In this document: piece by piece, positions 23,593 through 35,010 of the stretch | Position numbering within the stretch: position 1 is the first letter of the stretch | Layout of the letters: each line of letters starts with the position of its first letter | Assembly: GCA_018398575.1 (NCBI GenBank) | Contig: JAGTXZ010000002.1 | Coordinates: forward strand, 2,730,501 to 2,794,500 | Length of the DNA stretch: 64,000 nucleotides | Direction: 5' to 3' | Source of the DNA: Ampelomyces quisqualis | Lineage: Eukaryota > Ascomycota > Dothideomycetes > Pleosporales > Phaeosphaeriaceae | Translations under genes and position numbers: made by a program | Notes under the pieces: model-generated | Seen by the model: the letters and a program-made list of their open reading frames with translations, nothing else | What the model was told of the DNA's origin: nothing | Databases searched by the model: none

Positions 23593-25085
23593 CAGTAATG
23601 TGTCGATACCGTGGCCACCGTCGTTCTTAGGGTTTCAGTAGATCTATATGACAAACAGACAGCCGAATCGAGCTGGGGGTGCAAGCTCGCCAATGTATGT
23701 AATAGGATTGTGTCGAAGGCATGCTACGATATTGTAGTCTTCACAAAAATCCATTCCGTGGGCAGAGTAGGAGAATTGGAGTTACAGGCAGAACACAGAG
23801 TGCAATGCTTTATATTGAGTTAGGTGTATAGTAGGCGCATTAGTGTAGGGACTTTGTAGTTTTGGTTAAGGAATCAGGTGCGATAGAGGAGAGATGCTAG
23901 CGTTAGGTAACTCAAGCATAGAGTATGTTAACGTAATTCAGACACGAATGTATTAACCTTAAGCAAAGCTTAGAGACCTTGTCTGCTCCGCAGCACACTA
24001 TAGTCTTTGAGACAACTGTTGTTCATATCTTAAAGGTAGACAGGCTGTACTAGACTTGTGTTAGCAAGTGTTTATCTAATCGCAAATTACAGCTAGACCT
24101 ATTTAAGTAGAATATACAGTTCAAAGCAGTATACAGCGCAACGTTACTCTGATGTAATAATATTAGCTCTTTACATACTTAGGCTCTAGCATTTAAAACC
24201 CGTATTGTTTCTGAGCAGCTATGGAATAGAGGCTAACTCGATGAAAATTAAACATGTGGAAATTGTAAACCTTTATTTCTCATGACGTCTCCGCGAAATG
24301 GCGCCATCTAGGCCTAGCAAGATTTTGTATTTAGTTAAGTATAAGTATAAGACTATAGATCTACACGCTAGCTTCTAGTCTAGTTGCCTAGCTTGCAGGG
24401 CTTTCGAATCGAATTCGTAGGCAGGCACAAGGCAGTCCGTCTGTTTGCCAGATCAAAGCTCTGCTCCTGTTGGCTACAGCAATTGATTAGCGTAAGCGCG
24501 GAGATTGGCGTTTAGAGTCTTGGCGGGACATCAAGCCTGCGGCGCACGGCTGTGAACAGTCCACGCGAGATCAGATGGAAAGCCACTGCGGGCAGGGCTT
24601 GTGAAGCGTTACTGTAGTTATCACCACTGAATAATACAAGCGATGACTTGGGATTCGACTGTAATACGTTCATCTCGCTTATCCGGCTCAACCGTATCTT
24701 CGACCTTCAACATCCAGTCAAGATCGTAACCCGTCTTATCCGACGTCTACCTCGTCCAGCTGAATCTGTAGTCCTCGTAGTACCATCAACAAGGAACGCA
24801 CTGTCGTTGTTGCCTGCCTGTTCTTCTGTTAGTGCGACGCTCATGTGGACTGTACTGCGCGTCACGATGCGACAACGACGCGAGCTTTTGATCATAAAAG
24901 GACTGGAATGTGATTTATTATCGGGTCGTTTGATTCGCGAGTCAATATTGTTGCTTCGAGCAGGTCGGGCCACGAGGCAGTTTTGTTGCAGTACAGCGCA
25001 TGGGAGAGGTGACGGCGAGGATACCAAGTGTGGCTTCAGGCTGGGCATGAAGCATGCATGCAAGTCGGGCGTTCAGCAATTGAAT
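23593..25085. other. Long intergenic stretch, moderately AT-rich
   Basis: No gene is supported. Between about 23820 and 24420 the sequence is AT-rich with many short repeats of tta/taa type and no long frame. A plus-strand frame from 24648 opens with TTG and runs into the antisense of the next gene. Minus-strand frames near 24700-25060 probably lie in the 3' untranslated part of the GPALPP1-like gene. Confidence 0.45.
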
Positions 25086-25988
25086 TTACAAGAAATTGCC
25101 ACTCGAAAAGCGGTCACCGAAACCCTTGGACTTTGTCACCATCTCTCTCCTCTGCTTATTGTTCGCGGTGCCAATGACAGCCATGTCTTTTTCGTAGTCA
25201 AAGGCGCGTTTGCTGGGATCGTCTTCTTTTTCCTTGCCAGTCCCCTTTGCGGAATGTTGTTCGACCAAGCTCTTTCCCCTTGCTGCCTCGATCTTCTCGC
25301 GCATTTGGCGCGCCCTTTGTTCTTCTTCTTTGCTCTTTTTCGAGTCGTGGGTGGATGCGGCGGGGGCACTCGAAGGCGCAGAAATGCCCATGGCTTCGTC
25401 TTGTAGGCGCTTGAGCTTTTGTTCGGGCGTTTCGGTCCACGCGCTACTCATGCCCCCTCGGCCTCCGCTAGAGCTCTTGCCGGTGTTGAATTTGCGCGCG
25501 CGCATCTTGGTGGGGTCCATGCGTGCAGCGAGGTCGTCTTGGGTAGGTGGCATTGTCATCCAGTCGTCTCGCTGGGCCTTTTTGGGCTGGTCGTCCAACT
25601 GTGGGTCGGTGTCCAAGGCGGATCTGGCGGCTGGTGCGCTGTGGTCATAGCCTGGGTTGCTGGCACCGGCGGGCGGCGGTGCAGGGCCAAAGTCATCGTC
25701 GCTGCTGTCTGAGCCTGAATCGTCGTCTGCTGGGTGTGGCGGTCGCTGGTCGAGGGGCGCGGGTGGTGGGGCTGGGCCGACGATGCGCGCGGTTGGCCCT
25801 GCAGTGCGCCGAGGTGAGGCTGCGGGCGGAGGTGCTGGGCCGCCTACTCTGGGCCGCTTCTCGCTCGAGTCGGGGCTTGCGGCACCGTCGGCATCGTCGT
25901 CGCGGCTTCTTTTCGCAAGGTGTGGCGGTAGAGCGGGTCCTATGGCGGGCATGGCGGGCGTGGCGGGCATGGCAGGCATGGAGGGCAT
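25086..25988 (-). CDS. GPALPP1-like (DUF3752) nuclear protein, 300 aa
   Basis: This intronless gene encodes the motif that names the family, GPALPPHLAKR, at about residues 20-30, followed by related repeats GPAPPP at three further places. The conserved C-terminal DUF3752 region follows: DDWMTMPPTQDDLAARMDP, RARKFNTGK, SAWTETPEQKLKRLQDEAMG, then a charged helix and a basic end (KSKGFGDRFSSGNFL). The family's role is poorly known; nuclear localisation is likely from the Lys/Arg-rich composition. ATG 25988 was chosen because the upstream extension is Arg/Gly-rich with no homology-like features; ATGs 3 and 6 codons further in are alternatives. It is divergent from Vps8, with only 374 bp between the starts. 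Confidence 0.82.
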   Translation of the reverse strand: MPSMPAMPATPAMPAIGPALPPHLAKRSRDDDADGAASPDSSEKRPRVGGPAPPPAASPRRTAGPTARIVGPAPPPAPLDQRPPHPADDDSGSDSSDDDFGPAPPPAGASNPGYDHSAPAARSALDTDPQLDDQPKKAQRDDWMTMPPTQDDLAARMDPTKMRARKFNTGKSSSGGRGGMSSAWTETPEQKLKRLQDEAMGISAPSSAPAASTHDSKKSKEEEQRARQMREKIEAARGKSLVEQHSAKGTGKEKEDDPSKRAFDYEKDMAVIGTANNKQRREMVTKSKGFGDRFSSGNFL

Positions 25989-26339
25989 GGTGGGCTGTGG
26001 CCGGGCATGTGCGTGTGGTTGTGTACTATGTGCAGAAGTGACGTCCACACGTCCTTCCAAGATGGGAGCTTGGGCCCCGAGTCGATACCAACACCACCGT
26101 GACCACCCCCGCGGATACTTTGTACGCCCCCCACGACTCCTCGCCCCTCTCCTCGTCCCTCTCCTCGCTCCCTTGTATGCCAGAACCCCGCCATTCATCT
26201 TGCGCCTCGCACAATCCCCATCTCGGCCGAACCCGCCAGCATCACGTCGGCGCGCCCCGGCACCGACCAGTCGCATCGCAAACTACCGCCAACATCCCCG
26301 TCCGAGCCCGGCCTAGTGAACAGTCTATCAAGTGAAGCG
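25989..26339. promoter_or_regulatory. Short bidirectional promoter between GPALPP1-like and VPS8 genes
   Basis: The two genes diverge from this stretch of about 350 bases. It contains a C/T-rich tract on the plus strand around 26130-26170, as is common near fungal transcription starts. No TATA box or named factor site was recognised. Confidence 0.5.
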
Positions 26340-26366
26340 ATGCTTTGCCGAGACCGAGCCTCATGA
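26340..26366 (+). promoter_or_regulatory. Upstream ORF overlapping the VPS8 start as ATGA
   Basis: ATG 26340 opens an 8-codon frame whose TGA (26364-26366) overlaps the VPS8 start ATG (26363-26365) in the sequence ATGA. If this ATG lies in the transcript, ribosomes translating it would end exactly on the main start. The context of the first ATG (agcgATGc) is moderate. Confidence 0.5.
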
Positions 26367-29300
26367 GCTCAGATTCCGGGGAGAGCCACTCCAGTGCTCA
26401 CGACAACAGCGGAGACCAGGCCGGAAACAGCGAGGGCATCCAGGAGCCATCTGAAGAGCCACGTGACACGACGTCGGAACTCTCCTTCCGGCCCAGGCCA
26501 GAAAGACCAGGCAGTCCAGAATCAACGTCTACCCCGGACGACACCCCGTCAATACAGGTAGGTTGCCCAAGTCTGGCTGCCAGAGGACCACTGACCGGCC
26601 CAGGGCTCAAGACTTTCGTCACCGGGTAGCAGTCTGCCTGTCTCCCATAGCGCCCTGCGACCACACCGGCCGAACTCCCTACAGCCGTTCGAACGCCGCT
26701 TCTCCTCACGACTCTCCCCCTCGCCCCTCGCATCACCCCGCGCCGCGTCTCCAGCCTTCCTGTCAGCGCACTCGAGGCAGTCATCCTTGTCCAGCAATCT
26801 GCTCTTTCAACAGCAGCCCGATGAAGCAGAAACACCACAGGCCCCTTGGGAGGTCGTGAGGTGGACAAGGTTGAAGAAGATCACCGGCCAAGTCTTCTCG
26901 GAAATCGGCAAGCGCAACTTTGGGCGCCCAACCTGCCTCAATGTCGCCGCATCGCTTGCTATCGGTACCTCAAAGGGCTTCATTTTGATCTTTGACTACC
27001 AACAGGTCCTCAAGTCCATCATCGGGCCTGGCACCAAAGGCATGCAAGCTCTTCCTATATTCTGAAGCTCATATCTAACCGTGTTGAACAGCTGTAGAAT
27101 GTGGGGCCGTCACCTCCTTGGCTATATCGGCGGATCATTCCACAGTTGCTGGGGGCCATGCCACAGGGCATATCTTCACATGGGAGCTTGCGAAACCAGC
27201 GAAACCATTCCTGCATATATCTCCGCTAGACCGTGCATCACTCGATGACCGCAAGTCAGATGGCCACATTTCAGGAGCCGCTGTCCTTCATCTTGGGTTC
27301 TTGGGCACTCGACACACTGCCCTTGTCTCTGCTGATGACGCCGGAATGGCCTTTTCACACCTTGCCACACGTGGTCTGGGAGCCATCGCAAGATCCGTCA
27401 ACATCACTCGCATTCTCGGTAGATATCCATCACCTGTAAAGTCTACTGAGAAGCCAAGAAAGCCCAGCTCCGTGCTAGCTTTCGCTCCACTTCCCCTGGG
27501 CAACGTCGAACAGCCCACTGATGATATGGGACTGACCGCACTGTTAACTCCGTACTTGCTCATCATCGTTTCTACAACACCTATCGCTCAGACACAACAT
27601 AAAGCACCGCGTCCCAAGGATATCGCCCCCCATAGCGCACTCAGTGGATGTCTCGCCTGGTTCCCTGCCGTGAAGCTGAAGAACCCGTCTGGCGACCTGA
27701 GCAAAGCAGTTTCCAAGACTAAGCTTGTGTATTGCTGGTCAAATGTTTTAACAATTCTGGACGTGGAATCTGTCAATGCTCCAGTCACAGAGAAGGAGAA
27801 GCCGACCGAGTTGCAATTCAAACCAAGAAGTCGGTGGAAAGCTGAGGAGGCCATTGTCGCTGTGCAATGGCTGAGCAGATCTGTCCTTGGCGTGCTCACT
27901 ATAAGTCAGCGATTAGTTATTCTCGAAGACAAGACACTGCGAATGACCGACTCCTTCGACTTATTGCAGAAACACACATACTTCTCAGATCTGTTCTCAC
28001 GGCAATTGAGGCCCGTCATTGAACAGCATAACAAAGAGGACGACTCGATGCATGGCGTTGTTGCGAACGCTTTCTACATGAGCTTTCGAGCCTACAAAGG
28101 CAGACTGTTCCTCTTAGGATTTAACGATGTCTCCATTGGCACATTGTCGAATTGGGCTGACCGTCTGATGGCTTTGGTCGAAGACGGCGACTTTATCGCA
28201 GCTATCGGGCTCGCGACGTCTTACTACATTGGCGACGCAGATAAGCTAACCGTCGGTCTCCCAGAGGACGACAATGCGCGGCATACTTTGGTCCAAGAGA
28301 AGCTGCTAGAAATGATTTCTGCATCCATGAAGTACACGTTTGCTAGAAGGGATGACGATCAAGATGCACGGGAGACGCGCCTGAAGGAGCTTGCCGACGT
28401 GTGTTTCACTGGCTTGCTCAGCATGAAGGAGACGGATTTCCTTTTTGAAGAGGTCTACGATGCGTTCGAAGAGGGTTCTGCCGAGAAATCCTTCTTTGAA
28501 ACACTAGAGCCGTACATTCTGGACGATCAAGTCTCGGCAGTACCTCCCAACGTCCTCAAGGACCTCATTGCCTTCTACGCTTCCGCCAATCGAGGCAGCC
28601 GGCTTGAAGAGATCATCTGCCGCCTAAGCACGGACACCATGGACATCAACCAAGTCACCACACTTTGCCAGCAATACGTGCTTTATGACGCCTTGATATA
28701 TGTCTGGACTCGAGCTCTCGGCGACTTCATCACCCCTCTTACCAACATCCTCGAGCTCATCAAGCTAGTGGATTTCGATGTGGATGAGACTGAGAACATC
28801 TACCTGACAGCTGCGAAGAAGATCTTTGCCTACCTAGCATACACCTTCACTGGACGTATATATCCAGCCGGTACATTACTCGAAGAGGACCAGGCTTTCA
28901 GCGCCAAAAAAGACATGTATCGGTTTTTGTTCTCGGGCAAGAACTTGCAATGGCCGCCGGGCTCTGGTCAGGTCATTCTCACCCGTACTGACAAAGGCGA
29001 AGAACCGACATTCCCCTATCTGTCTTTTATACTTGATTTTGATGCGTCGAGCTTCATGAGCATGCTCAATGAAGCTTTCGAAGACAGCTTTCTCAATGGT
29101 GACCAAGAGACGGTGAAGGGAAGTCAAACTAACGGGGTGCGGCGCGGGTCTAGCCTCACCCCTACGCGCCAGTACATCATCAACATTCTCTTTGGGATCA
29201 TGACGCCCGATAAATTCGATCCAGACGACACCATCTACTTCTACATGTTTGTGGCGAGGAATCTGCCAAAATATCCTCAGCATATTATGCTACCTGGAAC

Positions 29301-31074
29301 GAAATTACAGCAGATTCTGGTCGGACTCTGCAGTTACCCTAACGACACCATCAAAGAAGACTGTCAGCTATCGGTAGAGTATCTCCTATCAATTTACCAT
29401 CCACCAAACTCTCAAGATTTGGTACCTCTGTTTGAGAAGGCTGGGTTTCACCGTGTGCTCAAGACTGTATACAGGAGCGGGCAGCAGTGGGCGAAGCTTC
29501 TCGAAACTTATCTCGATGATAGAGAGGACGAAGAAGCAGTGTTTGGCTATATCAGCGACGTGCTCCGACCCAGCAAAGGGCTGATCAAGAAGCATATCGG
29601 CGAGGTCAAGAGTGTCATTGTTCGCCGCGCGACCGATCTAGTTGCGATAGATCCAGCGCAGACTGCTGTCACCATGAGGCAGTCAGCACAAGACCTCCTC
29701 AAAGCAATACTGGAATCGCTCGACGGCAACGCAGACGCTCAGTATCACTACCTCGAAGCTCTTGTCGAGCCGGAAAAGCAACAGGCAGGTGTGGCTACCA
29801 CGATTGACGAAAACTTGCCCGGTGGTTTCGTGGAACGATACGTCCAGCTCATGTGCACTTACAACAGCTCGCATGTTGCAGACTTCGTCGGCCTCTTAAA
29901 GTCTGGTGATCTGAAACTAAACCCCGTGCTGCCAGCGCTCGAAAAGAGTGGTGTCATCGATGCTGCTGTCGTCCTCATGGCGCGCGATGGTCTTGTCAGG
30001 GATGCAATGGATCGCCTTGTGAAACATCTGAGTACACTGGAGACGGCGCTAACCGGCCTCATTGGTGCCGCAGCCGAGACACCTGATGTGGCCAATACCG
30101 AAGAAGCAGTACACGACCTGCTCGAGGACATCAACAAATATGTCAAAGTCGGCATATGGTTATGTCAAGGTCAAACCAAGTCATCAGGGCACGCCCCAGA
30201 TACGCTTGCTGACAGGCGAAAGTCAGCATATGATGAGGTCCGCGAAAGTGACCTCGCGCTCGATGAGCTTCTCTGGCTCGATCTTGTTGACACAGTCGTT
30301 CGACTTATCAGAGACACGTCCATCGCAGCGGTCAACCTAGACGAGACCATCTCTTCCCAAGACGCTTGCTTTTCTGAAGCCATCGACACTGCGCGCATCG
30401 TCTCCACACTTCGCTCCTCCGTTCAGCAGACCTTCTCCGCCCTCCTTGCATCCACGACCATCCCGCCGACCAAACAGACCACCGCACCTTCCTCTACATC
30501 TACAGCACACCCACGACTCCGCCACACGCAATCTCAAGCCCAAAGCAACCCCTCTTTCCTCCGCGTTCTCCGCACATTCCTCATCCGCGCAACGCACACA
30601 TACTCGCCGTCGCTCTCGCACCTACGTTCCGTCCTCGCCGAAATTTTTGCCGCATATACATTCGAAGAAACCATCCTTAGTCTTGCGAATCGCTTTCTCG
30701 ATAAAGAAGGCTTCGAAAACGTATCTGAAATCACGGAGCTTCGGAAACGCGGTTGGCGCCCTCGAGGACAGGTTTGCGAGGGCTGTAGAAAGCGCACATG
30801 GGGCCCAGGCGTTGGCAGTGGGGTTTGGGAGGCGTGGGAGAAGCGGCGAGAAGATTACGACAAAGGGGCAGAGCAGGCAGAGCCAAAGGGCAAGGGTAAG
30901 AGGCCCAGTCAGCCAGATGTCGATGTGGATCTCCAAGGGGTGGAGGGAGTTGGGGACGGACAGTTGGCGCTATTTGCGTGTAGACATTTATGGCATACCA
31001 AGTGTTTGGAAAGCAAGAGTGGAGAGCAAGGACGAGGTGGGAAAGGGGGCTTAAGCTGTCCTCTTTGTACCTAG
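26363..31074 (+). CDS. VPS8: Vps8, CORVET tethering complex subunit with C-terminal RING, 1537 aa
   Basis: Three exons (26363-26557, 26604-27039, 27092-31074) join in phase. The second intron (27040-27091) uses a GC donor; reading through it meets a stop after nine codons, while splicing yields IGPGTKAVECGAVTSLAIS, a smooth beta-propeller sequence. Vps8 is the Rab5-binding subunit of CORVET and acts in early endosome fusion and vacuolar sorting. Visible features are a Ser/Pro-rich N terminus, the signature APWEVVRWTRLKKITGQ and FGRPTCLNVAASLAIGTSKG, a WD-like propeller (ADHSTVAGGHATGHIFTW), a long helical repeat region, and a C-terminal RING-like finger (CEGCRKRTWG, FACRHLWHTKCLE, CPLC). The length fits fungal orthologues. 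Confidence 0.93.
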
Positions 31075-31323
31075 ATGGATGTCTTTCGATAATGGTGGAG
31101 CGTGGAGCGCCTCAACCCACCAGGCTTAGCAATAATTCGTCATCGCTTCACTACACATCACAACATATCTGGCGCCGCCTGTCGTCCTTGACGAGATCAA
31201 GCAACGTCGTCTGAAGACCGTTAGTCCTGCGCCGAGTACACAGTAATGCTTCAGTGTTGGAGGCGCTATTCTACTAATCTACAATCCACTTCAGACGTGG
31301 CCTCGATCCATCGTGACTCGTTC

Positions 31324-31428
31324 CTAGACTTGGGTCCAGTGGACATGATCAAACAGGTACACGTACATTATGTTGCGGATCTCGCCTGAGAGCCTTAGCA
31401 GCGGTGCCGCGCACGGATATGGCGCCAT
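31324..31428 (-). pseudogene. Truncated LPxELRNxIY-family fragment
   Basis: A 34-residue ATG frame contains LLRLSGEIRNIMYVYLFDHV, a clear but isolated copy of the motif that opens the protein encoded just upstream on the same strand (31611-32315). Nothing resembling the rest of the family follows before the stop. The longer TTG- or GTG-started frame around it has no motif of its own. A partial tandem duplication that decayed is the simplest reading. Confidence 0.45.
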
Positions 31429-31610
31429 TTCGTTGAGGTACGTGGGGGCCCTGTGTAAGATTTGATAAGCAGGGACTTTACTTGGTAGCAAACGACAGAA
31501 TGCCCAAGGGAATGGTAAGTTGTGCACAGAAGCGCCAAGACATGATGCGCCGTGGCGACGAAAAAGTTGCGAGACGTCAGAAAAGAACCCGGAAAAAAGG
31601 TAGTACACAT

Positions 31611-32315
31611 CTACTCCCCCGAGATGTGCACCTCGACACACGTGACATTTGCGCCATGATTGAGCTGACCAAAGACGCGCTTGACTTCCTCCATCGCGGA
31701 CTCGACCTGTGTGAACTGTAGATAGAACCGCGTGCTGTACGGGCTGTGTCGATAGACAGGGGGAGGCGATGTGTTTGAGCGCTGTGCTTGATCAAACGCT
31801 ACTTGCACATGTATCCGCTTCAAGCCTGGCAGCTCAGGCAGCCGAACAAGCCAAGGATCCCACCAGCGCGGACAGCGCACACTAAGCACATGGCCGTGCC
31901 ATGCACCCCAATACCATGCGCACGGTAACGTTCCCGGTACGACTTGCAGCGAGGTGATGGCTTTCTGCTGTTCCTTTGTGAATCTGGCAAGGAGGAGATC
32001 GAGATCGTCGATGTAGCTGGTTGAGAATGTGCCGAGTGCATATGGAAAGTCGCGTGCCTCGGTATGAATCTTGCGGCACGTTCGCAAAAGGCTGAGGTTG
32101 TTTGCTGACTGGGTTATGCACGCTGGTGCACGCTGGCTGGAAGCTGCGGTGATTTTGAACGTCGTGCTTTCGAACAGATAGATGTAGATCTTGTTGCGTA
32201 GCTCGCCGGGTAGTTCGAGAAATCCTCGAGGAGATGCATCAGGCTGAGTACCAGGCATATTCAGTGAAGGTGATTGAGCAGTCAGCGCTGCCGGAATCTC
32301 GCTCGTGTCGGGCAT
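31611..32315 (-). CDS. Hypothetical protein with LPxELRNxIY motif, 234 aa
   Basis: This intronless gene starts at ATG 32315. A disordered N terminus of about 35 residues is followed by FLELPGELRNKIYIYLFES. This is the F-box-like motif found at the start of a large family of uncharacterised fungal proteins (Pfam 2EXR/DUF7730 type). LLRTCRKIHTEARDFPYA follows, also a family feature in which a helix with Cys-Arg ends in an Ala/Arg-Asp stretch. The rest includes WGAWHGHVLSVRCPRWWDPW and a C-terminal VTCVEVHISGE. The function of the family is not known, and F-box-like adaptor activity is only a guess. Three related genes or relics lie within the next 13 kb. Confidence 0.75.
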   Translation of the reverse strand: MPDTSEIPAALTAQSPSLNMPGTQPDASPRGFLELPGELRNKIYIYLFESTTFKITAASSQRAPACITQSANNLSLLRTCRKIHTEARDFPYALGTFSTSYIDDLDLLLARFTKEQQKAITSLQVVPGTLPCAWYWGAWHGHVLSVRCPRWWDPWLVRLPELPGLKRIHVQVAFDQAQRSNTSPPPVYRHSPYSTRFYLQFTQVESAMEEVKRVFGQLNHGANVTCVEVHISGE

Positions 32316-33084
32316 GGTTTTGGGCACGCAGCTGTAGTGAGCGTGGAGAGTGAGTAAGAGACAAGAAAGCGTTGAGGTTAACCAGTTGAGGTACCCGCCA
32401 AGGCGCTAAAAATGCTTAGCATCTTACTATCAACCCGGAGGGGCCGGGAGGGCTCAGCAAACCGCTTAAAGCCAAACTATCATGTTCCCGTACCAAGAGT
32501 CATGGTAATCCCGCAACCGGAATTTTCTGAATCCATCACGTGCATAGTTTGGATACACTGGAACGTCGCGAAAGGCGCGTTGCCAAGTGGCGTTGCCGCA
32601 TTGAAATCGCCAAAGAGGCACATACAAAGTTGTATAGTGTGACTTTAAATAGAATCTAAAGGGTGTACACGTCATGGCCATTTCCATTAGTTTTCGCCTG
32701 ATATTATTGATTGTGAATATATGATTGATTAAGCGGGGTAGATTCCAACACCTTGCCCAGTGACAATTCATGATCGAATGAAGACACATTCAGTCACAAT
32801 TCGGGCCAGTCGGTGCCGCCTGTGAGAGTTCATGGTCCGCTGTGGAGTATACGAGGTCTTCTTAGTATATTGCAGTTTAAATTCGTAGCGTATAAACTAC
32901 TCTAGGCCTGTGCTACGAAGTAGAGGGACCGCAAATTATTGCGGGGCCTTGGGACAAGTCGAGTCGTTTACGGGTAAGGTAGTACGCGAGTGGAGTTGAT
33001 GGGGGAGGCAACGTGAATACCGGAAGTGCCAAACGAGATGGGTAAGGCGAATATTCTTCCACATTTCGACTGCGGCTACAGATT
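32316..33084. other. Intergenic, no gene seen
   Basis: No exon with a recognisable motif is present on either strand. A minus-strand frame at 32466-32789 is open but featureless. Confidence 0.5.
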
Positions 33085-34648
33085 CTACAAATTGACCGTA
33101 AAGCGATCGCGTATCCTCTCACCGAAGACGTAGAACAACATAGGAGCAGGCGCAAGCAGTAAGCCCACGAAAGCAAAGACGCTGATGCCCCAACCATATC
33201 CTAGCTTTTCGAACAACGCCGGCGCGCCAAGTGGGATAATGCCTCCAACTACACTTCTGAACACAGCTCCAGCAGCGATCGCACTTGCTGCGTACTGCTC
33301 GAAGCTGTCGATGAAGTAATTCTGTGTACAATTAAGAATCAAGACTTGGCCGATGCCATAAAAAAATGTGCCAGCGATGCCCACAAACCAATGCGCATGC
33401 TTCTCAACTGCCCAGGCAAACCACAGCAGTGATACGGGAATCAAAACGGCGCCAAGGTTTGCGAGTGGGAGGCGGTATTCAGGCTTTGCCTTCTCGTTGT
33501 TCTTAGCCGTGAGCTTTTTGTATATCGTATCGATACGCGGAACGAGAAACCAAACGGCAAACAGAAATCCGAGCCCAGGGCCAAGGTACAGAAGTCCTAC
33601 TTTTTCTGTCTCAAAGCCATAGAGATCAGAGTAGATCGGCTGCATGTTTGTGTAGATACTGTAGGTAGTTCCAAAGATGAGTGCCTGGTAAACCGCCATT
33701 GTCGCAACAATAGGCTGGGCAAAGATCTTTGGAGGTCGTGCGAGAGATTGAGAAATCCTCTGGTTTAGCGGGCGATTGTCCTCACCCTCATAAGTGTACT
33801 TCGTTCCCCCTGAAGTCTCCGCCTCTTTTTCGTATTTCCCCTTCATCTTCTTCAATATCTCTGGTGCATAGCTCTCCCGAAGAAATAGATACCCTGCTAG
33901 GGTATTGACGAAGCAGACGATTGTCATGATCCAGAATACCCATCGCCAGCCCAGTCGTTGTACAATGATGCCGCCGAAAAGGGGACCTAGCGTGGGCCCG
34001 AGCAAGGGTCCCAAGAGATACCAGCCGAAAATACCTGCTCTTTCGCTCGGTACAAACATGTCGCTTATTGTGCCTCCGCCATTCGCTATCCCGACACTTC
34101 CAAAAAAGCCTGATATGCTTCTGACCGTTATGAGGAATGTGATGTTCGGCGCCAGTGCGGCAGGTATCTGGAGAAGAGTGAAGATGGAGAAGCAAGTCAA
34201 ATATATAACTCGTCGTCCAAATGTTTCACTCAAGGGGGCCAGCAGTAGAGGGCCGATGCCCAACATAACAACGAATCCTGTTGTCGTACCGATGACTGCA
34301 GTTGTCGAGCAATTCAGGTCGCGTGCGATTTCGTCGATGCCGGGTGTGAACATGGAACTGACCAGCGGACTGACGACTAAAGGTGAACTTGGTCAGATTG
34401 TGTCACAATGTATTAGAAGACGGAACTCACTGGCCATTAGAGCTATGATGCCCACATTCGCCATCTTCCTCCATTTCCGCCATGACCGTGGGTTTTCTCC
34501 TGGGTAATCTTCGATCCGAAGTAGCTTTGTGACGTGAGCTGATTGAACACGACAGACTTTCATTAACCTGAGGATTGCTTACTGTGCCCGTGTCTCTTTC
34601 TTCGCTATAGCGCTCTCCTAGCAGGGGTGCGCGTTCGTCTCGCGACAT
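33085..34648 (-). CDS. MFS transporter, DHA1 (drug:H+ antiporter-1) type, 483 aa
   Basis: Three exons (34648-34583, 34524-34431, 34376-33085) are joined in phase. The start is ATG 34648. A short cytosolic N terminus leads to IEDYPGENPRSWRKWRKMAN, the family's usual lead-in to helix 1, then about twelve membrane segments. Family motifs are visible: LSETFGRRVIYLTCFSIFT (loop 2-3, the G-x-x-x-D/E-R-x-G-R/K-R region), a long Gly-rich helix YLLGPLLGPTLGPLFGG (motif C of antiporters), and a central cytosolic loop with RPLNQRISQSLARPPKIF. The C terminus is short and basic. Such proteins export small hydrophobic compounds or amines from the cell; the substrate cannot be predicted. No biosynthetic genes lie beside it. 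The next stretch upstream is an AT-rich island. Confidence 0.9.
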
Positions 34649-35010
34649 TACCACAATTCACTTATCACTAGATGGCTTCACGGTTTAGGTGTTGGGAAGA
34701 TGGGAGAGATTTTGGAACGAACACCTTACACACAGTATTGACTATGCGCCGTCGTCATCATTATGAGGATTTTCAATTTTCGTGGACGGGTCGAGGTTGG
34801 CGTCCATAAATGTAGAAGAGGCTGATGCGCGTCATCGATCTCTCCGCGGCGCGCACAAGAGCTAAGAGATCGAACGTGGGCCAATCATGCAGCAGGCGGG
34901 ACACTGGCCTGTCTCCCTTCAGAAAACTCCGTAATTCACGGCTATCTCATGATACGTGTTGCGTGCATGCGATTCTGCCCCTTGGTTAAGAACCCCGAAA
35001 GCAGAGGTTG
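34649..35010. promoter_or_regulatory. Upstream region of the MFS gene
   Basis: This region presumably includes the promoter of the transporter. No specific site and no second gene were recognised. Confidence 0.35.

Noticed and set aside
24648..25406. Plus-strand frame of 252 codons
   Set aside because: It opens with TTG, has no motif, and its second half is antisense to the GPALPP1-like gene.
10980..31074. Possible operon-like or pathway cluster of TAF2, BAH-PHD, Caf120 and Vps8
   Set aside because: The genes have unrelated housekeeping roles, mixed orientation and independent promoters; closeness reflects a dense core region.
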